A program made the translations under genes and the position numbers. Below the pieces are notes generated by a model that made no database searches, had not been told where the DNA came from, and saw only the letters and a program-made list of their open reading frames with translations. From the NCBI RefSeq assembly GCF_036246005.1, contig NZ_CP109171.1:5940001-6004000 (forward strand): a stretch of 64,000 nucleotides of DNA. The letters run 5' to 3'. Below are positions 43,114-52,029 of the stretch, piece after piece. The stretch is from Streptomyces sp. NBC_01723. GTDB lineage: Bacteria; Actinomycetota; Actinomycetes; Streptomycetales; Streptomycetaceae. Numbering within the stretch: position 1 is the first letter of the stretch; each line of letters starts with the position of its first letter.

Positions 43114-45571
43114 ACTGGGCGGGGCCCGCCACCACCGACACCGTCTTCGGCAGCGACACGCCGGAGCCGTCGCGGCGCGGGTCGATGTCCGGGAGCTGGG
43201 CCGGTGTGCCGTTCTTCTGGGCGGCCAGCGCCGGGGTCGGGCCCGCCCAGGCGAAGGCCAGGCAGTCCTCGCCCTTCAGGAACCGCTGGCAGCGCACGCC
43301 ACCCGTGGCCCGCCCCTTGCGGGGGTACTGGTCGAACGGCGTGAGCTTGGCCGTGGTCTGCACGGAGTCGTCCAGGGTGCCGCGTGAACCGGCCACCGTG
43401 AAGACCACCCCGTCCACGGCCGGGTCCACCGCCGTGAAGGAGATGACCTTGGCCCCGTCGGTGAGCTTGATGCCCGCCACACCGCCCGCCGGACGGCCCT
43501 GGGCGCGCACCTGTGAGGCCTGGTAGCGCAGGAGCTGCGCGTCGTCCGTGATGAAGACCAGGTCCTCGTCACCGGTGCGCAACTCGACGCCGCCGACGAT
43601 GCGGTCGCCCTCCTTGAGGGAAATGACCTCCAACTCGTCCTTGTTGGACGGGTAGTCGGGCACCACCCGCTTGACCACACCCTGCTCCGTGCCGAGCGCC
43701 AGGCCCGGCGAGGACTCGTCCAGGGTGGTCAGGCAGACGACGGTCTCGTCGTCCTCCAGGGACACGAACTCGGCCAGCGGCGCGCCGCCCGCCAGGTTCG
43801 GTGCGGGCATGGACTCGGGGAGCTGGGGCAGGTCCACGACGTTCACCCGCAGCAGGCGCCCGGCGGACGTCACCACGCCGACCTCGCCGCGCGCGGTGGC
43901 CGCCACCGCCGAGACGATCAGGTCGTGCTTGACGCGCTTGGCACCGGCCTGAGTGACCAGGGGGTCGGCGTTCGCGGTGCGGGCCAGCAGGCCCGTCGAG
44001 GAGAGCAGCACCCGGCACGGGGCGTCCGCCACCTGGAGCGGCACGGCGGCGACCGGGACGCCGCCCGACTCCAGCAGCGTCGTACGACGGTCGGTGCCGA
44101 ACTTCTTGGCGACCGCCGCCAGTTCGGTGGAGACCAGCTTGCGCAGCTCCGCGTCCGAGTCGAGGATCCGGGTCAGCTCCTCGATCTCCGCGTTCAGCCG
44201 CTCCTTCTCGGACTCCAGCTCGATGCGGTCGTACTTGGTGAGCCGGCGCAGCGGCGTGTCCAGGATGTACTGCGTCTGCACGTCGCTCAGCGAGAACTGC
44301 TCCATCAGGCGCTGCTTGGCCTGCGCGGAGTTCTCGCTGGAGCGGATGAGGCGGATGACCTCGTCGATGTCGACCAGCGCGGTGAGCAGGCCCTCCACCA
44401 GGTGCAGGCGGTCGCGCTTCTTGCCCCGGCGGAACTCGCTGCGGCGCCGTACGACGTTGAAGCGGTGGTCGAGATAGACCTCCAGCAGCTCTTTGAGGCC
44501 CAGGGTGAGGGGCTGGCCGTCCACCAGGGCGACGTTGTTGATACCGAAGGACTCCTCCATCGGCGTCAGCTTGTACAGCTGCTCCAGGACGGCCTCGGGC
44601 ACGAAGCCGTTCTTGATCTCGATGACCAGGCGCAGTCCGTGCTCGCGGTCGGTGAGGTCCTTGACGTCCGCGATGCCCTGGAGCTTCTTCGAGCCCACCA
44701 GGTCCTTGATCTTCGCGATGACCTTCTCGGGGCCGACCGCGAAGGGCAACTCGGTGACGACGAGGCCCTTGCGCCGGGCCGTCACGGTCTCCACGGACAC
44801 CGTCGCGCGGATCTTGAAGGTGCCGCGGCCGGTCTCGTACGCGTCCCGGATGCCGGGCAGGCCCACGATCCGGCCGCCGGTGGGCAGGTCGGGGCCCGGC
44901 ACGTGCTTCATCAGGGCGTCGAGATCGGCGTTCGGGTGCCGGATCAGGTGCCGGGCGGCGGCGATGACCTCGCGCAGATTGTGCGGCGGCATGTTCGTCG
45001 CCATGCCGACCGCGATGCCGGAGGCGCCGTTGACCAGCAGGTTCGGGAAGGCGGCGGGCAGGGCCACCGGCTCCCGCTCCTGGCCGTCGTAGTTGGGCCC
45101 GAAGTCGACGGTGTCCTCGTCGATGGAGTCCGTCATCAGGCTGGTGGCCTCGGCCATCCGGCACTCGGTGTACCGCATGGCGGCCGGCGGGTCGTCGTTG
45201 CCGAGGGAGCCGAAGTTGCCGTGGCCGTCCACCAGGGGCACGCGCATCGAGAAGGGCTGGGCCATGCGCACCAGCGCGTCGTAGATGGACGAGTCACCGT
45301 GCGGGTGCAGCTTGCCCATGACCTCGCCGACGACGCGGGCGCACTTCACGTAGCCGCGCTCCGGCCTGAGGCCCATCTCGCTCATCTGGTACACGATCCG
45401 GCGGTGCACCGGCTTGAGGCCGTCGCGGGCGTCCGGCAGTGCACGGGAGTAGATGACCGAGTACGCGTACTCGAGGAAGGAGCCCTGCATCTCGTCGACG
45501 ACGTCGATGTCGAGGATCTTCTCCTCGTACGAGTCGTCGGGCGGCGGGGTCTTCGTGCTACGGCGGGCCAT
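43112..45571 (-). CDS. parC: Topoisomerase IV-type (GyrA/ParC family) subunit A
   Basis: DNA breakage-reunion subunit, 819 residues. The catalytic tyrosine is Tyr134 (AAMRYTECR), and the quinolone-resistance region reads [10 protein letters not shown] at 91-100. The C-terminal beta-pinwheel (about 500-800) has repeated GVVxSAGRLLR-type blades but no QRRGGKG GyrA-box, arguing for decatenase/topo IV-like function over supercoiling. AAGGAG lies 10 bases before the ATG. Its partner is the B subunit at 27332. The stop codon lies in the terminal repeat of a dead insertion sequence. Confidence 0.93.
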   Translation of the reverse strand: MARRSTKTPPPDDSYEEKILDIDVVDEMQGSFLEYAYSVIYSRALPDARDGLKPVHRRIVYQMSEMGLRPERGYVKCARVVGEVMGKLHPHGDSSIYDALVRMAQPFSMRVPLVDGHGNFGSLGNDDPPAAMRYTECRMAEATSLMTDSIDEDTVDFGPNYDGQEREPVALPAAFPNLLVNGASGIAVGMATNMPPHNLREVIAAARHLIRHPNADLDALMKHVPGPDLPTGGRIVGLPGIRDAYETGRGTFKIRATVSVETVTARRKGLVVTELPFAVGPEKVIAKIKDLVGSKKLQGIADVKDLTDREHGLRLVIEIKNGFVPEAVLEQLYKLTPMEESFGINNVALVDGQPLTLGLKELLEVYLDHRFNVVRRRSEFRRGKKRDRLHLVEGLLTALVDIDEVIRLIRSSENSAQAKQRLMEQFSLSDVQTQYILDTPLRRLTKYDRIELESEKERLNAEIEELTRILDSDAELRKLVSTELAAVAKKFGTDRRTTLLESGGVPVAAVPLQVADAPCRVLLSSTGLLARTANADPLVTQAGAKRVKHDLIVSAVAATARGEVGVVTSAGRLLRVNVVDLPQLPESMPAPNLAGGAPLAEFVSLEDDETVVCLTTLDESSPGLALGTEQGVVKRVVPDYPSNKDELEVISLKEGDRIVGGVELRTGDEDLVFITDDAQLLRYQASQVRAQGRPAGGVAGIKLTDGAKVISFTAVDPAVDGVVFTVAGSRGTLDDSVQTTAKLTPFDQYPRKGRATGGVRCQRFLKGEDCLAFAWAGPTPALAAQKNGTPAQLPDIDPRRDGSGVSLPKTVSVVAGPAQ

Positions 45572-45883
45572 CGCTGCCGGCTCCTTGCTGAAGCGTGAAC
45601 GGTGATCTGACGCCGTCCATTGTGGACTGCGGCACTGACAGCCACCGACCAGGACCCGTCACGGGCTGCCCGGCCCGGCGCTGCCCGCAGGGTACGCCCT
45701 CCTCCCGCGCCCTCGTTCCCGGCGGGCCGCCAACCCCGTTCTCGCTCTCGGCGTAGGAGGCCCGGGAACTCCACCGGCGGCCCGCACGCTTGCATACAGT
45801 GGCAGGATCGGCGGAATTCCGCAGTTCCGCCCAATGATCCACCCAGTGATTCCACCAAGGATTCCGCGATCGAAGGGACGTAC

Positions 45884-47236
45884 ATGCCCATGGGTCACAC
45901 GGCCACAGCCCAGGCAGACTCCGGCGGCCTGACAGCGACCGAGCACCGCCTGGCCAACGGCCTGCGCGTGGTGCTCTCCGAGGACCACCTGACCCCGGTC
46001 GCTGCGGTGTGCCTCTGGTACGACGTCGGTTCCCGCCACGAGGTCAAGGGACGTACCGGCCTGGCTCACCTTTTCGAGCACCTCATGTTCCAGGGCTCCG
46101 CCCAGGTCAAGGGCAACGGTCACTTCGAGCTGGTGCAGGGCGCCGGCGGCTCGCTCAACGGCACCACCAGCTTCGAGCGGACCAACTACTTCGAGACCAT
46201 GCCCGCCCACCAGCTGGAGCTCGCCCTCTGGCTGGAGGCCGACCGCATGGGCTCCCTGCTGTCCGCCCTCGACGAAGAGTCGATGGAGAACCAGCGGGAC
46301 GTCGTCAAGAACGAGCGCCGCCAGCGCTACGACAACGTCCCCTACGGCACGGCCTTCGAGAAGCTGACCGCCCTCGCCTACCCGGAGGGTCACCCCTACC
46401 ACCACACGCCGATCGGTTCCATGGCCGACCTGGACGCGGCCACCCTGGAGGACGCCCGCGCGTTCTTCCGCACGTACTACGCGCCGAACAACGCGGTGCT
46501 GTCGGTCGTCGGCGACATCGACCCCGAGCAGACGCTGGCCTGGATCGAGAAGTACTTCGGTTCCATCGCCTCGCACGACGGCAAGCAGGCCCCCCGGGAC
46601 GGCTCGCTGCCCGACGTCATGGGCGGCCAGCTGCGCGAGGTCGTCGAGGAGGAGGTCCCGGCCCGCGCCCTGATGGCGGCCTACCGCCTCCCGGAGGACG
46701 GCACGCGCGCGAGCGACGCGGCCGACCTGGCGCTCACCGTCCTGGGCGGCGGCGAGTCCTCCCGCCTGTACAACCGGCTGGTGCGGCGCGACCGTACGGC
46801 CGTCGCCGCCGGGTTCGGCCTGCTGCGGCTCGCCGGGGCGCCCTCCCTGGGGTGGCTCGACGTGAAGACGTCCGGTGACGTCGAGGTGCCGGTCATCGAG
46901 GCCGCCATCGACGAGGAGCTGGCCCGGTTCGCCGAGGAGGGCCCCACCGCCGAGGAGATGGAGCGTGCCCAGGCCCAGCTGGAGCGCGAGTGGCTGGACC
47001 GGCTGGGCACGGTCGCCGGCCGCGCCGACGAACTGTGCCGGTACGCCGTGCTGTTCGGCGACCCGCAGCTCGCCCTCACCGCCGTGCAGCGGGTGCTCGA
47101 GGTGACGGCGGCGGAAGTCCAGGAGGTCGCCAAGGCCCGCCTGCGCCCCGACAACCGCGCGGTGCTCGTCTACGAGCCGACCGCCCCCACCGCCGAGAAC
47201 GACGCCACCGACGAGAACGAGGAGGCGGCCAAGTGA
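45884..47236 (+). CDS. M16-family zinc metallopeptidase, catalytic subunit
   Basis: 450 residues with the inverted zinc motif HxxEH (His62-Leu-Phe-Glu65-His66) and the distal Glu in ENQRDVVKNERR. Two M16 half-domains give half of the usual clamshell chamber. No signal peptide, so cytoplasmic. AAGGGA precedes the ATG at 45884. The downstream gene, overlapping by 4 bases, encodes a non-catalytic M16 protein, so the two very likely form a heterodimer like mitochondrial processing peptidase or bacterial paired M16 enzymes. Substrates unknown. Confidence 0.93.
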   Translation: MPMGHTATAQADSGGLTATEHRLANGLRVVLSEDHLTPVAAVCLWYDVGSRHEVKGRTGLAHLFEHLMFQGSAQVKGNGHFELVQGAGGSLNGTTSFERTNYFETMPAHQLELALWLEADRMGSLLSALDEESMENQRDVVKNERRQRYDNVPYGTAFEKLTALAYPEGHPYHHTPIGSMADLDAATLEDARAFFRTYYAPNNAVLSVVGDIDPEQTLAWIEKYFGSIASHDGKQAPRDGSLPDVMGGQLREVVEEEVPARALMAAYRLPEDGTRASDAADLALTVLGGGESSRLYNRLVRRDRTAVAAGFGLLRLAGAPSLGWLDVKTSGDVEVPVIEAAIDEELARFAEEGPTAEEMERAQAQLEREWLDRLGTVAGRADELCRYAVLFGDPQLALTAVQRVLEVTAAEVQEVAKARLRPDNRAVLVYEPTAPTAENDATDENEEAAK

Positions 47237-48621
47237 CCGACCTCGCCACCATGGACTTCCACGCCCAGCCGCAGGCCGGCGAGCCCAAGCCGTGGGCGTT
47301 CCCCGCTCCCGGCCGCGGCAGCCTGGACAACGGGCTGACGGTACTGCGCTGCCACCGCCCCGGCCAGCAGGTCGTCGCCGTCGAGGTGCTCCTCGACGCG
47401 CCCCTGGACGCCGAGCCGGCCGGCCTCGACGGTGTCGCCACGATCATGGCGCGCGCCTTCTCCGAGGGCACCGACAAGCACTCCGCCGAGGAGTTCGCCG
47501 CCGAGCTGGAGCGCTGCGGTGCCACCCTCGACGCGCACGCCGACCACCCCGGCGTCCGGCTCAGCCTGGAGGTGCCCGCCTCGCGCCTCGCCAAGGCGCT
47601 CGGCCTCGTCGCCGACGCCCTGAGGGCACCCGCCTTCGCGGACAGCGAGGTCGAACGGCTGGTCCGCAACCGCCTCGACGAGATCCCGCACGAGCTGGCC
47701 AACCCGGCCCGCCGCGCGGCCAAGGAGCTCTCCAAGGAGCTGTTCCCGGCCGGGAGCCGCATGTCGCGCCCGCGCCAGGGCACCGAGGAGACGGTCGAGG
47801 CCATCGACTCCGGCTCCGTACGCGCCTTCTACGAGAAGCACGTCCGCCCCGCCACGGCCACCGCCGTGGTCGTCGGCGACCTCACCGGCCTGGACCTGGA
47901 CGCGCTGCTGGGCGAGACCCTGGGCGCGTGGACCGGCTCCGCCGCCGAACCCCGTCCCGTGCCGCCGGTGACCGCCGACGACCGGGGCCGCGTCGTCATC
48001 GTGGACCGGCCCGGCGCCGTTCAGACGCAGTTGCTGATCGGCCGCACCGGGTCCGACCGGCACGACCGCGTGTGGCCCGCACAGGTGCTCGGCACCTACT
48101 GCCTCGGCGGCACCCTCACCTCCCGCCTGGACCGCGTCCTGCGCGAGGAGAAGGGCTACACCTACGGCGTCCGGGCGTTCGGGCAGGTGCTGCGGTCCGC
48201 GCCGGACGGCACCGGCGCCGCCATGCTCGCCATCAGCGGCTCCGTCGACACCCCGAACACCGGTCCCGCCCTGGAGGACCTGTGGACGGTGCTGCGCAAG
48301 CTCGCCGCGGAAGGGCTCACCGACCCCGAGCGCGACGTGGCCGTGCAGAACCTGGTGGGTGTGGCGCCGCTGAAGTACGAGACGGCCGCGGCCGTGGCGA
48401 GCACCCTGGCCGACCAGGTCGAGCAGCACCTGCCCGACGACTACCAGGCGACGCTCTACCGTCAACTGGCCGCCACGGGCACCGTGGAGGCCACGGCGGC
48501 GGTCGTGAACGCCTTCCCGGTCGACCGGCTGGTGACCGTCCTCGTCGGTGACGCCGCGCAGATCAAGGAGCCCGTCGAGGCCCTCGGTATCGGTGAAGTC
48601 ACGGTGGTGGCGGCCGAGTAG
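47233..48621 (+). CDS. M16-family protein, non-catalytic partner
   Basis: 462 residues. Fold segments match the catalytic neighbour, but the zinc motif is replaced (DGVATIMARAFSEGT), so it cannot bind the metal. The Arg/Tyr pair used by non-catalytic partners for substrate binding is plausible in LREEKGYTYGVRAFG. GTG at 47233 overlaps the upstream stop (GTGA), and GAGGAGGCGG inside the upstream gene serves as ribosome site, so the two are made in equal amounts. A strong terminator follows at 48636. Confidence 0.92.
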   Translation: MTDLATMDFHAQPQAGEPKPWAFPAPGRGSLDNGLTVLRCHRPGQQVVAVEVLLDAPLDAEPAGLDGVATIMARAFSEGTDKHSAEEFAAELERCGATLDAHADHPGVRLSLEVPASRLAKALGLVADALRAPAFADSEVERLVRNRLDEIPHELANPARRAAKELSKELFPAGSRMSRPRQGTEETVEAIDSGSVRAFYEKHVRPATATAVVVGDLTGLDLDALLGETLGAWTGSAAEPRPVPPVTADDRGRVVIVDRPGAVQTQLLIGRTGSDRHDRVWPAQVLGTYCLGGTLTSRLDRVLREEKGYTYGVRAFGQVLRSAPDGTGAAMLAISGSVDTPNTGPALEDLWTVLRKLAAEGLTDPERDVAVQNLVGVAPLKYETAAAVASTLADQVEQHLPDDYQATLYRQLAATGTVEATAAVVNAFPVDRLVTVLVGDAAQIKEPVEALGIGEVTVVAAE

Positions 48622-48635
48622 CGGTACGCGCGGAG

Positions 48636-48671
48636 GGCGGCCCCGGTGACCGGAGTGTCACCGGGGCCGCC
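48636..48671 (+). terminator. M16 operon terminator
   Basis: 15-bp perfect stem (48636-48650 with 48657-48671) and 6-base loop, followed by GTTTGT. Confidence 0.85.
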
Positions 48672-48821
48672 GTTTGTCCGAATTGAGGGAGAGGCTGCCC
48701 GTCTGCCCTGTGGCATGCGCTACAAAAACGCTGTTGCGTTTGAGGATTGAAGACAGCCGCGTTTAGCGTCGTCCGGGCTGTTCGTCAGGCAGTGCGCCGC
48801 ACCCGCGGCACCGGACAGTCA

Positions 48822-48970
48822 TCGCCGAGTCCCCGTACGGCGCGAGCCAGGGGAGCCGGGGACCCACCGTAGTCCCTGGGGTGAATCGGACGCCCGCGCG
48901 CAGCGAGGGGGTCCGTAGGAGACCTTCCACCTCCGAACCCGTCAGCTAACCCGGTAGGCGAGAGGGAAGG
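48822..48970 (+). promoter_or_regulatory. ydaO-type cyclic di-AMP riboswitch
   Basis: The conserved ydaO/yuaA core is readable: CGCCGAGTCC, GAGCCGGGGACCCAC, GGGGTGAATC, and CTCCGAACCCGTCAGCTAAC followed by GGTAGGCG, closed by CCTTCC (48923-48928) pairing with GGAAGG (48965-48970). In actinobacteria this aptamer typically precedes cell-wall hydrolase genes, and binding of c-di-AMP turns expression off. Here it precedes an M23 peptidase. Ends are approximate. Confidence 0.9.
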
Positions 48971-48987
48971 AAAGGACCAGCCTCTAC

Positions 48988-49752
48988 ATGGCGTTCACGC
49001 GCGCCACCGGGAAGCACCGGCGTCCCAGCAGGATGCATCGCAGTACCGCCCGCGCGGCGGGTGTCGCGGCCCTCGCCACCACCGGCGTCGTCGGCACCCT
49101 CGCGGCTCCGGCGCTCGCCGCCGAGCCCGAGGTGGAGCGGAGCGGAATCACCCCGGTCATCACCATCGGCGACTCCCTGGCCGAGGAGATCGACGCCCAG
49201 GCCCTCGCACAGCGGCAGGCCGCCGCGGACGCCGCCGCCCGTGAGGCGGCCCAGGAGGCCGCGCGCGAGCGGGCCGCCGAGGCGGCCAAGGAGGCACGCG
49301 AGGCCAAGGAGCGCGCCGCGCGGGAGGCGGAGCGCAAGCGCCTCAACACCTTCGTCCCGCCGATCACCGCGTCCTACGTCTCCACCGCGTACCAGGCGGG
49401 CAGCTCCCTGTGGTCCTCCGGCAGCCACACCGGCATCGACTTCCACGCCTCCAGCGGTACGACCGTGCACGCGGTCGGCGTCGGCACCGTCGTCGAGGCC
49501 GGCTGGGGCGGGGCGTACGGCAACCAGGTCGTGATCAAGATGCACGACGGCACCTACACGCAGTACGGGCACCTGTCGTCCATCGGCGTCTCCGTCGGCC
49601 AGTCGGTCGACCCCGGCCAGCAGATCGGCCTCTCCGGCGCCACCGGCAACGTCACCGGGCCCCACCTGCACTTCGAGGCCCGTACGAGCCCCGAGTACGG
49701 CTCGGACATGGACCCCGTCGCCTACCTCCGCTCGCACGGCGTGAACGTCTGA
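48988..49752 (+). CDS. Secreted M23 (LytM-type) cell-wall peptidase
   Basis: 254 residues. Sec signal peptide to about 44 (ALA-AE). An Ala/Glu/Arg/Lys-rich coiled coil (about 63-112) precedes an M23 domain (130-245) with the zinc and catalytic residues of HTGIDFH and HLHFE intact, so it should cleave peptidoglycan cross-bridges. GGAAGGAAAGGA lies 12 bases before the ATG and is partly in the riboswitch closing helix. Control by c-di-AMP links wall hydrolysis to osmotic or turgor state. Monocistronic, terminator at 49775. Confidence 0.94.
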   Translation: MAFTRATGKHRRPSRMHRSTARAAGVAALATTGVVGTLAAPALAAEPEVERSGITPVITIGDSLAEEIDAQALAQRQAAADAAAREAAQEAARERAAEAAKEAREAKERAAREAERKRLNTFVPPITASYVSTAYQAGSSLWSSGSHTGIDFHASSGTTVHAVGVGTVVEAGWGGAYGNQVVIKMHDGTYTQYGHLSSIGVSVGQSVDPGQQIGLSGATGNVTGPHLHFEARTSPEYGSDMDPVAYLRSHGVNV

Positions 49753-49774
49753 CGGCGGACCCCGCGACACCACC

Positions 49775-49807
49775 CGAAAGCCCCGGCCGTCCGAGCCGGG
49801 GCTTTCG
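49775..49807 (+). terminator. M23 peptidase terminator
   Basis: 13-bp perfect stem (CGAAAGCCCCGGC with GCCGGGGCTTTCG) and 7-base loop, ending in TTTCGGCTTTCC. Confidence 0.88.
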
Positions 49808-49904
49808 GCTTTCCTCGGCGCGCGGCCGCCCGTAGTAGGCCAAAAAACATCCATGAAATCCGCTCCGCCGTCGGAATATCCTCTTGATTGGCCTAGAGTC
49901 GCTG

Positions 49905-49927
49905 GAAACGTCAATCATCGACGTTTC
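49905..49927. promoter_or_regulatory. Probable operator of the downstream GntR-family gene
   Basis: Inverted repeat GAAACGTC-N7-GACGTTTC, 26 bases upstream of the start codon and just downstream of TAGAGT (49894-49899). An outer pair TAGGCCAA (49836-49843) and TTGGCCTA (49888-49895) flanks the promoter. Position suits autoregulation. Confidence 0.6.
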
Positions 49928-49952
49928 ACGGGGATTAAGGCGGAGGTCGGTC

Positions 49953-50648
49953 ATGCGTATTCCGGCGCATTCGGTGTGCACGGCGATCCGGGACGACATC
50001 GTCGCCGGCGTCCACGTGCGCGGGGTCCGGCTCACCGAGGAACTCCTCGCCCGCCGCTACGGCGTCTCCCGCGTCCCCGTCCGCGAGGCCCTGCGCACGC
50101 TGGAGGCCGAGGGCTTCGTGGTGACCCGGCGGCACGCGGGCGCTTGCGTCGCGGAACCGACAGAGCAGGAGGCCGCCGATCTGCTGGAGACCCGTACGCT
50201 CCTGGAGCCCCTCGGCGCCGCCCGGGCCGCCCGCCGCCGGACCGACGCCCACCTCAAGGTGTTGCGCGGCCTGGTCCGCCTGGGGCAGGAACGCGCCAGG
50301 CAGGGCAGCGGCGAGGATCTGCGCTCCCTGGGCGGCTGGTTCCACGAGACGCTCGCGCAGGCCGCCGGCAGCCCCTCCCTGACGGCGCTGCTGACCCAGC
50401 TGCGCCACAAGATCGCCTGGATGTACGACGTGGAGGCGCCGGCCGGGCCGGTGGAGTACTGGGCCGAGCACGGCGCGATCCTCGACGCGGTGGCCCGGGG
50501 CGACGGCGACCGCGCGCGGGCGCTCATGGCGCTGCACGCCGAGCGGTCGGCGCCGGGGCACCGCCTGCGATTCGCCTCCGGCGGAGGCAGAACGGAGCGT
50601 GTGAGGAACTCGCAACGTCCCGTAAACACGGCGAGCCTGCGACATTAA
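49953..50648 (+). CDS. GntR-family regulator, FadR/FCD subgroup
   Basis: 231 residues. N-terminal winged HTH (1-75: LTEELLARRYGVSRVPVREALRTLEAEGFV) and a six-helix FCD domain (85-205) with Glu/His residues (WFHETLAQAAG, EYWAEHGAILDAV) that in relatives bind a metal and a carboxylate ligand. The ATG at 49953 follows GGAGG. No adjacent metabolic operon reveals the effector. Likely autoregulated through the inverted repeat at 49905. Two hairpins follow. Confidence 0.9.
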   Translation: MRIPAHSVCTAIRDDIVAGVHVRGVRLTEELLARRYGVSRVPVREALRTLEAEGFVVTRRHAGACVAEPTEQEAADLLETRTLLEPLGAARAARRRTDAHLKVLRGLVRLGQERARQGSGEDLRSLGGWFHETLAQAAGSPSLTALLTQLRHKIAWMYDVEAPAGPVEYWAEHGAILDAVARGDGDRARALMALHAERSAPGHRLRFASGGGRTERVRNSQRPVNTASLRH

Positions 50649-50696
50649 CACGGGTCCCGTATACAAAGAGCAGGAAATTCGAGGGGCTTTTTTAGC

Positions 50697-50734
50697 CTGC
50701 CCGTATTTCTGCCGTCGGGCGGAAATACGGGCAG
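50697..50734. terminator. Hairpin after the GntR gene
   Basis: 17-bp stem with a single G-T mismatch (50697-50713 with 50718-50734), preceded by a T-run (GGCTTTTTTAG) on the left. Confidence 0.65.
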
Positions 50735-50751
50735 CGGAACGGTGCGACAAA

Positions 50752-50799
50752 AAGGCACCCGGTCACCCCGGCGGGGTATTCGGGGTGACCGGGTGCCTT
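50752..50799. terminator. Strong bidirectional terminator
   Basis: 18-bp perfect stem (50752-50769 with 50782-50799) flanked by AAAAA on the left and CCTT on the right, between convergent genes. Confidence 0.9.
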
Positions 50800-50835
50800 C
50801 CGCTCGGGCAACGGCGCCGCGAGAACCGAGCGGAG

Positions 50836-52029
50836 TCAGCGGTCGCCGAAGGCGGGCAGCGTGAGGGCCGAATGGGCCGGGCGGGGCTCCGGTGCGGGCA
50901 TGGCGCTGAGGCCGCGCAGCCGGTCGTTGCGCTGGTCCAGGGCCCGCGCGGTGGTCGGGAAGAGGGTGGCGCCGCCCTGGCCGACCAGGTTCTGGTTCAG
51001 GGTCACGAAGTCACGGGTGCCGCTCTCGTAGGCGGCGAAGCCCGCGGCGTGGTCCCGGTCGGCCAGGGAACCGGCCAGCATGTAGGCGCCGACGAGGGCG
51101 AGGCTGGTGCCCTGCCCGGTGAGGAACGAGGGCGCGTAGGCGGCGTCGCCCAGCAGCGCGATCCGGCCGCGGGACCAGCGGGGCATGCGGATCTGGCCCA
51201 CCGCGTCGAAGAACACGTCGTCCGCGTCGTGGAGGGCGGCAAGGATGCCCGGGACCTCCCAGCCTGCGTCGGCGAAGACCTCGGCGAGCAGGTCCCGTTG
51301 GGCGTCCGGGCTGCCGAAGGCGTCGACGGGCGGCTCCGGCCGGGCGAAGTTCAGGAAGGCGTGCACTTCGTCGTCGTCCCCCACGGCGTAGAGGGCGGCG
51401 GCCCGGCCCGGCGTGTTCCACATGACCGTCTCGTGGGAGAGGCCGAAGGTGTTGCGCATGGTGAACACGGCGAAGCAGTAGCCGAGGTACCGGTGGAACC
51501 GCTCCTCGGGACCGAAGAGCATCTCCCGGGTACGTGAGTGCATGCCGTCCGCGCCGAACACCAGGTCGAAGGTGCGGCTGCCGCCACCGCGGAAGGTGAC
51601 GTCGACCCCGTGCCCGGTCTGGTCGAGGGTGTCGACGGAGTCGTCGAAGAGGAACTCCACGTCGTCCCGGACCGCCATGTACAGCGCGTCCGTCAGATCC
51701 CCGCGGCGTATCTCCAGGTCCCGTCCCGCGACACCGCCGGTGACGGCGTGCGGGTGGAGCGAGGCCACCTCGCCGCCGTCCCCGTCCCGGAAGGTGAGCC
51801 GGCGCAGGTCGATGTGCGCGTCCCGCAATCGCGGCAGGATCCCCATCCTCTCCACGACGTCGAGTGCGGTGCCGCGTACGTCGATGGGGTAGCCGCCGCT
51901 GCGGAGCGTGCCGGCCTTCTCCACCACGGTGACCTCGAACCCCTGGCGGTTGAGCCAGAAGGCCAGGGCGGGACCGGCGATGCTGGCCCCACAGATCAGG
52001 ACCTTGGGCCCCGGTGCGGTGCGGGTCAT
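50836..52029 (-). CDS. FAD-dependent aromatic-hydroxylase-type monooxygenase
   Basis: 397 residues of the p-hydroxybenzoate hydroxylase/TetX-like group. FAD-binding motif GASIAGPALAFWL at the N-terminus with VVEKAG at the end of strand 2, the DG motif GADGMHSRTR, and the second FAD motif GRIALLGDAAYAPS are complete. It overlaps the exporter stop by 4 bases (ATGA), so the two are coupled. A monooxygenase plus exporter suggests drug modification and efflux, or tailoring and export of a metabolite. The substrate cannot be read from sequence. Confidence 0.93.
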   Translation of the reverse strand: MTRTAPGPKVLICGASIAGPALAFWLNRQGFEVTVVEKAGTLRSGGYPIDVRGTALDVVERMGILPRLRDAHIDLRRLTFRDGDGGEVASLHPHAVTGGVAGRDLEIRRGDLTDALYMAVRDDVEFLFDDSVDTLDQTGHGVDVTFRGGGSRTFDLVFGADGMHSRTREMLFGPEERFHRYLGYCFAVFTMRNTFGLSHETVMWNTPGRAAALYAVGDDDEVHAFLNFARPEPPVDAFGSPDAQRDLLAEVFADAGWEVPGILAALHDADDVFFDAVGQIRMPRWSRGRIALLGDAAYAPSFLTGQGTSLALVGAYMLAGSLADRDHAAGFAAYESGTRDFVTLNQNLVGQGGATLFPTTARALDQRNDRLRGLSAMPAPEPRPAHSALTLPAFGDR

